Origin: Trifolium pratense
Taxonomy: Eukaryota; Streptophyta; Magnoliopsida; Fabales; Fabaceae
DNA: 64,000 nucleotides
NCBI RefSeq assembly: GCF_020283565.1
Contig: NC_060059.1
Location: 4,161,501-4,225,500, forward strand
Reading direction: 5' to 3'
The translations under genes were made by a program, and so were the position numbers. A model generated the notes under the pieces. The model made no database searches, was not told where the DNA came from, and worked only from the letters and a program-made list of their open reading frames with translations. Shown here one piece after another: positions 59,040 to 64,000 of this stretch. The first letter of the stretch is position 1. Each line of letters begins with the position of its first letter.

Positions 59040-61847
59040 TCAAGAGACTGGTGTTTGCTGAGAGTCAGACCATAACATGACAGTAGCAAGAAGTGCTATC
59101 GTGGCAGTTTCAACTCGAAGACGATGGGGCCCAAGATTAACAGCTTTAGCACCTGCCTCCATCATCATATTTACTTCTTTCTGGGTGAAATCTGCAGACC
59201 TCCAATACAACATAAACTAGCATCATTTTCACTTTAGCAGAAAATATTATATATTTATGTCCTCCCTAGAAACACAACAATTATTTGCCAACTACACACA
59301 TTTTCGTTTTAGCCTGATAGAAACAGGGAGAATTTAACTTAAACTATTTAAACTCAACTTATGACTCCATCAATTTGAAATGCCCATTCATCTCCAGTCA
59401 GGCAGACATGTGGTGAAACAAAACAAAAAATGAAATTAGACTTATTAAGTACACTAACCTCCCTCTGGTCCAACTATGATTAAGCCACTAGTTTCTTTTT
59501 CCAATGATGTCAATGCATTTAGAACAGGAGCTGCTTCTGCTGTTGCAATAAGAGATAGCTTTGATTGCGCAATCTAAGCCACAAAAAATAGATCAAGTCA
59601 TGAACATAGAAGACAAGTGTTGGAATTCTATGAGCATAATCCATGAATTGACTATGTAGCCACATGTATTAAATTACCAACACCTAACTGTCCTAACACC
59701 AATGGAATCAAATCCCTGGTTTAACTCAAAGAGTTCCAAGAAAGAAAAAAAAGGAAAATAATAAACATATCACTAGTAAATAAGATGGAAATCGTGGATG
59801 TTAATAGGTTATTACAATGCACTGATCACTATACTTCTCAAACAACTTAAATTCATGTCAACTTTCTTGCCACTTGCCAGGTATTTATAATGGAGAACTT
59901 ACAAGATGCAAAATATCACCAATCTCTACAGGAGGTTTCAGGATCATTTCATGCAGCCTTTGACCTAAAAAAAGAGGCAATAATACAAGATTCACTGACC
60001 AAAATCAAAATGGGTCACCCTTCAATTAGACCCAACTTTCTGAAAGGAGCAAAATATAAATGTTTAACCTCAGATGCAAAAAAACAGTTACATTGTTTAG
60101 ACGCTGCTAAAATGACACGTTCCAGTCTGTCCACCCGATTTTCTGAGATTGACGGAGAACGTTCAGTCAACAGCGGAGTAACACTACTGGCTCCAAGTTC
60201 CTATGTAAGTCATGAATGGAAGAAAAACAACTATTACATATAAAACTGGTAATATAACCAGATAAAATTTCAATAAGCTATTGAACATACCGTACACTTC
60301 TCTACAAGCCAGTCAGCCCGGCCACCCTTCAGAGTACCTGTATGATTCTCAACAAGTGGAAAATTGGGGCGGAAATTCAAGTTTTGAAAACAAGCAACCA
60401 TCATAAATAATTAATTTTTGTTTAGTAGAAAACTACAAAACCTACCAAAACCAGAAAAAACATGTAATTGAAAATTCTGCGCAGGCATTAACTTCAGATC
60501 AGTCAATGCAACAAAATCAACTCCAGTGCGGTCAATGTTCTGTATGGACCCTTCTACCAAACCTCCTTTTCCATTGAAGAGCTGTACCCTTGAACATCAT
60601 GATTTGGATTAAAACAAAAAAGTTTTGCAGATCACAGTGCTAGAAGGAAATGTTGAAGCATAGGCTAGAGACATGGGCAATAACTATCTTTCATTTTACT
60701 TCCAATGACTTAAAACAAACTCTCCTTCCACCTTCTCATTTCTATATATAAAAGAATTAGTATTTAGTAAAAGACATACGGAGTAAAAAATTTGCAGGTA
60801 CAAGAAGTTCTACATTTAAATCTACTGTGATTTTCCTAAGCTTATTAGTTATTAGCAATCAACATTAAACAATCTAATGTCTATAGTTATGAAAGATAAT
60901 TCAATTTGGCAAAAGAACATCAAATTCCAAGGACAAAATTAATCATCACAAACGAAAACCAAATAATCTTCTCAAACGCATGACTCATTAGCAGTGATCA
61001 AGAAGGATTAATTACCTATCGTTGGTAGACAACCTCAATACTTTTGTCATGTGCCAGAATTCATCGCCTTTTACCCGAATAACATTGCCCTGAATAGTAA
61101 CAAAAACAAACAAGTAAATAAACATCTTCAAAACATTTGGCCAATCCAATCAAAAAAATAAACAGCTCAACCACAACAGTTTATCAAAAAAGTTAAGAGT
61201 CTGTTTGGCAAGACACGTTTTTTTAGTATATAAGCTCATATAATTTTTAAAAATAAAACTGTTTTGTAACTGACATGTTCTCACGAGTTTGTGGCTTATT
61301 TTGACTAGCTTATAGCTTATCATTTTCTCTCTCAATTTTACCCATCTTACTTAAAACATATATTACTAATTTTACCAAACACCACAAATTCAATCAAATT
61401 ATCAGCTATTTTTTTTTTTTCAAACAAAGCAAACGAATTGTTATCAAGTCCTCAAAATGCTAACTTTATGAGACCCGAATTAAAAACTTTTACTTATTCC
61501 CCATCTCAATGAGAGGCCAAGTACCGTATATAGATTACACTCAATAAGAAGAGAACTTATCAACTGAAAATTTTCCCAAATTGAAGCTACACCTATTGCT
61601 CAAATTAATGCGAATTTTCATAGAAATATGAATTAGAATATGATTTGTGGCATAATAATAGATGAAGTATAAGAGAGAATGCCTTGGAAGGAGGAAGAGT
61701 TTCGGAGTAGAAGCGAGGGAGGCCACCACGAGACTGGTCTTCATAATCGGAGGAGGAAGAAGTGAATGCGCGAACCCTAAAGCTTCTTCGGAGGAACATT
61801 CGATTCGCGAAGCGGAAGTTTGCGGGTATTACTAGGGTTTGCAACAT
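59040..61847 (-). CDS. RsmE-type 16S rRNA m3U methyltransferase, organellar
   Basis: Eight exons on the minus strand: 61847-61683, 61089-61016, 60588-60446, 60337-60291, 60200-60092, 59964-59903, 59573-59459, 59191-59040 (867 nt, 288 aa). RsmE is a SPOUT methyltransferase that makes m3U1498 in bacterial 16S rRNA; a plant copy would act on plastid or mitochondrial ribosomes. The first 35 residues are basic and Ser/Phe-rich (FRFANRMFLRRSFRVRAF), a likely organelle signal. Then LPRFYSETLPPSKGNVIRVK, GDEFWHMTKVLR, ADWLVEKCTELGASSVTPLL, IIVGPEGDFT and NLGPHRLRVETATIALLA. The first intron needs a GC donor (AAG|GC at 61683/61682). Confidence 0.93.
61197..61390. mobile_element. Tourist-like MITE in RsmE intron 1
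   Basis: Left end AGTCTGTTTGGCAAGACACG and right end TTTTACCAAACACCAC are loose inverted repeats. The interior has TAGCTTATAGCTTATC words like the remnant at 51050-51365. Limits are approximate. Confidence 0.6.
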
Positions 61848-62096
61848 TTTGAAATTTTGTACCAAATCAATTCAATTTCAATTTGGTATTGTTATCGTCT
61901 TTGTCTGAAACGGTTGCGTTGCATTTGCAGAGATTTAGTTATGGCGGGAAACTACCACATGGCCCATGAGTCAGGCCCATATAAAAATAGTCCACAATTG
62001 GTTTTCATTTTTGATTTTCGTTTTTTCGGCCCCCCTATGTTGCCTTGAAGCCCCCATTCTGACCAAATTAACTAATTATAAGGGGAAAAAACTCAT

Positions 62097-62350
62097 TTTC
62101 TTTATCCCAAATTATAAGAGAAAAAAAAACTAAAATTTCTCTTTTTCTCATAAAATTAAATGTAAATTGCATTTAATTTTTTTTCTCTTCACTTTTATCA
62201 ATAAACAATGGCCAATCAAAATTCTTTGTATATATTTCTATGAAACTTATTTTAAGAAAAATACAAAAACACATACTCCAAATTATTATGTTTTAGTTTT
62301 TATTAATAAGTGTGATTTTTTTTTTCCCTTATCATTTGGGACGGAGGGAG
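62097..62350. mobile_element. Stowaway-type MITE, worn left end
   Basis: Right end CATTTGGGACGGAGGGAG followed by TA. The left end (TTATCCCAAATTATAAGAG) pairs with it, but the first ten or so bases of the CTCCCTCCGT terminus are lost. The interior is related to the element at 2494-2805 (CTCTTC...ATCAATAA...TTCTATGAAACTTATTT). Confidence 0.75.
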
Positions 62351-62659
62351 TATTGATTATTTTTATTAATAGTGTCTTCAAGTATTTATTGTAAAAAAGA
62401 TAAATATATAAAATGAGATAAGAAATTATAAATATGGTATTGTTTTAAAGTACTCTCTTCCATTCTTTTTATACTTTTTATAAGAAACAATTCACTTTTT
62501 AGATTCATCAAATATTTGATGTATGTGGTCTATATTTTAAACTAGTTACATCAATTATTCAATGAATCTAAAAAATTCAATTGTTTCTTATATAAACACG
62601 AGAGCTAGTAAAATAAAGAATGTTATCAAAAGTTATAATTTATGGTTAAATATGTTTTT

Positions 62660-63113
62660 GGTCCCTATAGTTTTCCATAATTTTCATTTTAGTCGCTGAA
62701 GATTTTTTTTCACACTTTTTAGTCCCTGAAATTTTTTCCGTCAATATTTTTAGTCTATATTTTTCATTCAACTCGTGCATACCATTTTAAATTTTAAAAT
62801 ATTTTATGTGGTCATGTTTAGTACATTGTATGAATCTCTCTTACAAAAGTTTTAAATTTTTTAAACAAAAGATGAATTAAAATATTAAATATGAATTTTT
62901 TAGTTTTTTGCACATAAAAATTCATAAATAATTCATCTTATGTTAAAAAATTATAAATTTTTATCGGAGATGTTCTTATAATGTTATAAACATGAATACA
63001 AAAAATCATTCAAAAATGTGAAAGTATACACGAGTTGAATGAAAAGTATGGACTACAAGTATTGACGGAAAAAACTTCAAGGACTAAAATGAAAATTCAG
63101 GAAAACTATAGGA
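62660..63113. mobile_element. Inverted-repeat element (TTTTAGTCCCT family)
   Basis: Left arm GGTCCCTATAGTTTTCC and then ATTTTCATTTTAGTC; right arm GACTAAAATGAAAATT and then GGAAAACTATAGG in inverted order. A second pair, TTTTTTCCGTCAATA / TATTGACGGAAAAAA, lies further in. Non-coding. Flanking target duplication was not resolved. Confidence 0.75.
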
Positions 63114-63633
63114 TAGAATTTATTGTTAGGTGTAAGTAACCCTAACACGGGTTACACGGCAACTAAAACCGAAGGATGATCAGTTAGGAACGGATATTTA
63201 ACCTAAATTTTATAAGACCATCCACAATGCAGCTACTCATTTTTGAGTACTTAAGTGGATCCCACATGTACAGATCACTCATTTATAATTTTTTTAATAA
63301 TAGTACACAATAAGTACTAAACCCCTTCAACCCAAAACCTCTTCAAAAGTTCTAAATTGGTCCCACTAGTAACACATCTATCCAATAACTCAACACCATT
63401 TTAAATAGGTCCCACAAAAATTATTTAGGTACCATGTCTTATTGTAGAACTAGTACCTATTAGGTACAATTTTGTTTTTGCTCCAATGGGAGTACCTATT
63501 AGGTACTATTACTTAAAAATATAAGTACCACCATTTGAGATGGTCTAAGTCATTCTTTGTATTTTTTTCATTACTTTGAGGCTCAGTACTTCTTATACTC
63601 CTTTTTGTGGACTCTCTTGGTGTATCAGTTTTT

Positions 63634-63635
<2 letters not shown>
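63114..63635. other. Intergenic, diffuse repeat-like sequence
   Basis: Several TAGGTAC/GTACCTA words (63420-63530), the first near TTTAGGTACC, the later ones near ACCTATTAGGTAC. They suggest a foldback element but clear ends are not visible. Confidence 0.35.

Positions 63636-63714
<79 letters not shown>
63636..63714. repeat. (AT)n microsatellite, about 79 bp
   Basis: Uninterrupted alternating TA for about 79 bp. Such tracts can extrude cruciforms and are length-variable; assembly length may be wrong. Confidence 0.97.
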
Positions 63715-63717
<3 letters not shown>

Positions 63718-64000
63718 CCATTAAAAAAAAATTAGTGAATATACACCCTCAAGTTTATAATTGTAATTGTCGTCAAAAACAAATTTATAATTTTAATTCA
63801 TCCACAACAATATGTTTATGTATATCTAGATGAAAACTTGGTTTCATATATAATAACTCAAAAAACTGTTTAGTCAGCTTTTCCCATTTATCTTGATATA
63901 CTAGAAATTCATTTTTGTAGACTTTGACTCCATGTTTGAATTGAGGTGTAGACACATTAAAATTTGAGGATAATTAGAACTCAAGACAAAAGTACTACCT

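Noticed and set aside
61848..61865. RsmE start upstream of 61847
   Set aside because: The upstream codon at 61865 is TTG, not ATG; the first in-frame ATG is at 61847.

Overview
This is a plant nuclear window: AT-rich, with short exons, GT-AG introns, SINEs, Stowaway, PIF/Tourist and hAT-type MITEs, a solo LTR and an L1 fragment. Gene content (plant GH10 xylanases with a CBM22-like region, WLIM1, a nucleobase-ascorbate transporter, an SOB-FIVE-LIKE gene, MRS2) shows a dicot. The repeat flavour suggests a papilionoid legume of the Medicago type. That last step is inference from general familiarity, not from a search.

Layout. 1-7 kb: two tandem GH10 endo-xylanase genes (+). The first is cut by the window edge; the second is complete with 7 exons. 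7.0 kb: an intronless precursor of a small secreted, CLE-like peptide (-). 9.1-10.6 kb: LIP2 octanoyltransferase (-) with a probable 5'UTR intron. 11.4-26.1 kb: an unusual cluster of ten intact minus-strand tRNA-Pro genes plus one decayed copy. They sit in roughly 0.8-1.5 kb units of three recognisable types arranged as A-B-C, A-B-C, A-A-B-C-C. The array is broken at 18.0-20.5 kb by an hAT-like element that itself holds a SINE. 29.4-30.6 kb: WLIM1 (+). 31.1-32.5 kb: a CYSTM tail-anchored proline-rich protein (-). 33-35.6 kb: LTR-like sequence, a Stowaway MITE and a solo LTR. 36.1-40.7 kb: a 14-exon NAT transporter (+). 44.6-45.6 kb: an SOB-FIVE-LIKE gene (+). 50.1-50.7 kb: a small, probably plastid-targeted protein (-). 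51.7-53.9 kb: an MRS2/CorA magnesium transporter (-). 54.1-55.9 kb: nested SINE/LINE/MITE insertions. 57.4-57.7 kb: a small plant-specific protein (-). 59.0-61.8 kb: an RsmE-type 16S rRNA methyltransferase of probable organellar location (-). 62-64 kb: MITE-like elements and a long (AT)n tract.

The protein genes are ordinary housekeeping, transport and signalling genes with no shared pathway. Exon boundaries were set by hand from splice consensus, reading phase and family sequence; every multi-exon model given as complete sums to a multiple of three. The strongest unusual signal is the tRNA-Pro higher-order repeat array. Its units also carry copies of the LIP2 5' leader and upstream region, so the array and LIP2 appear to share a duplication history.
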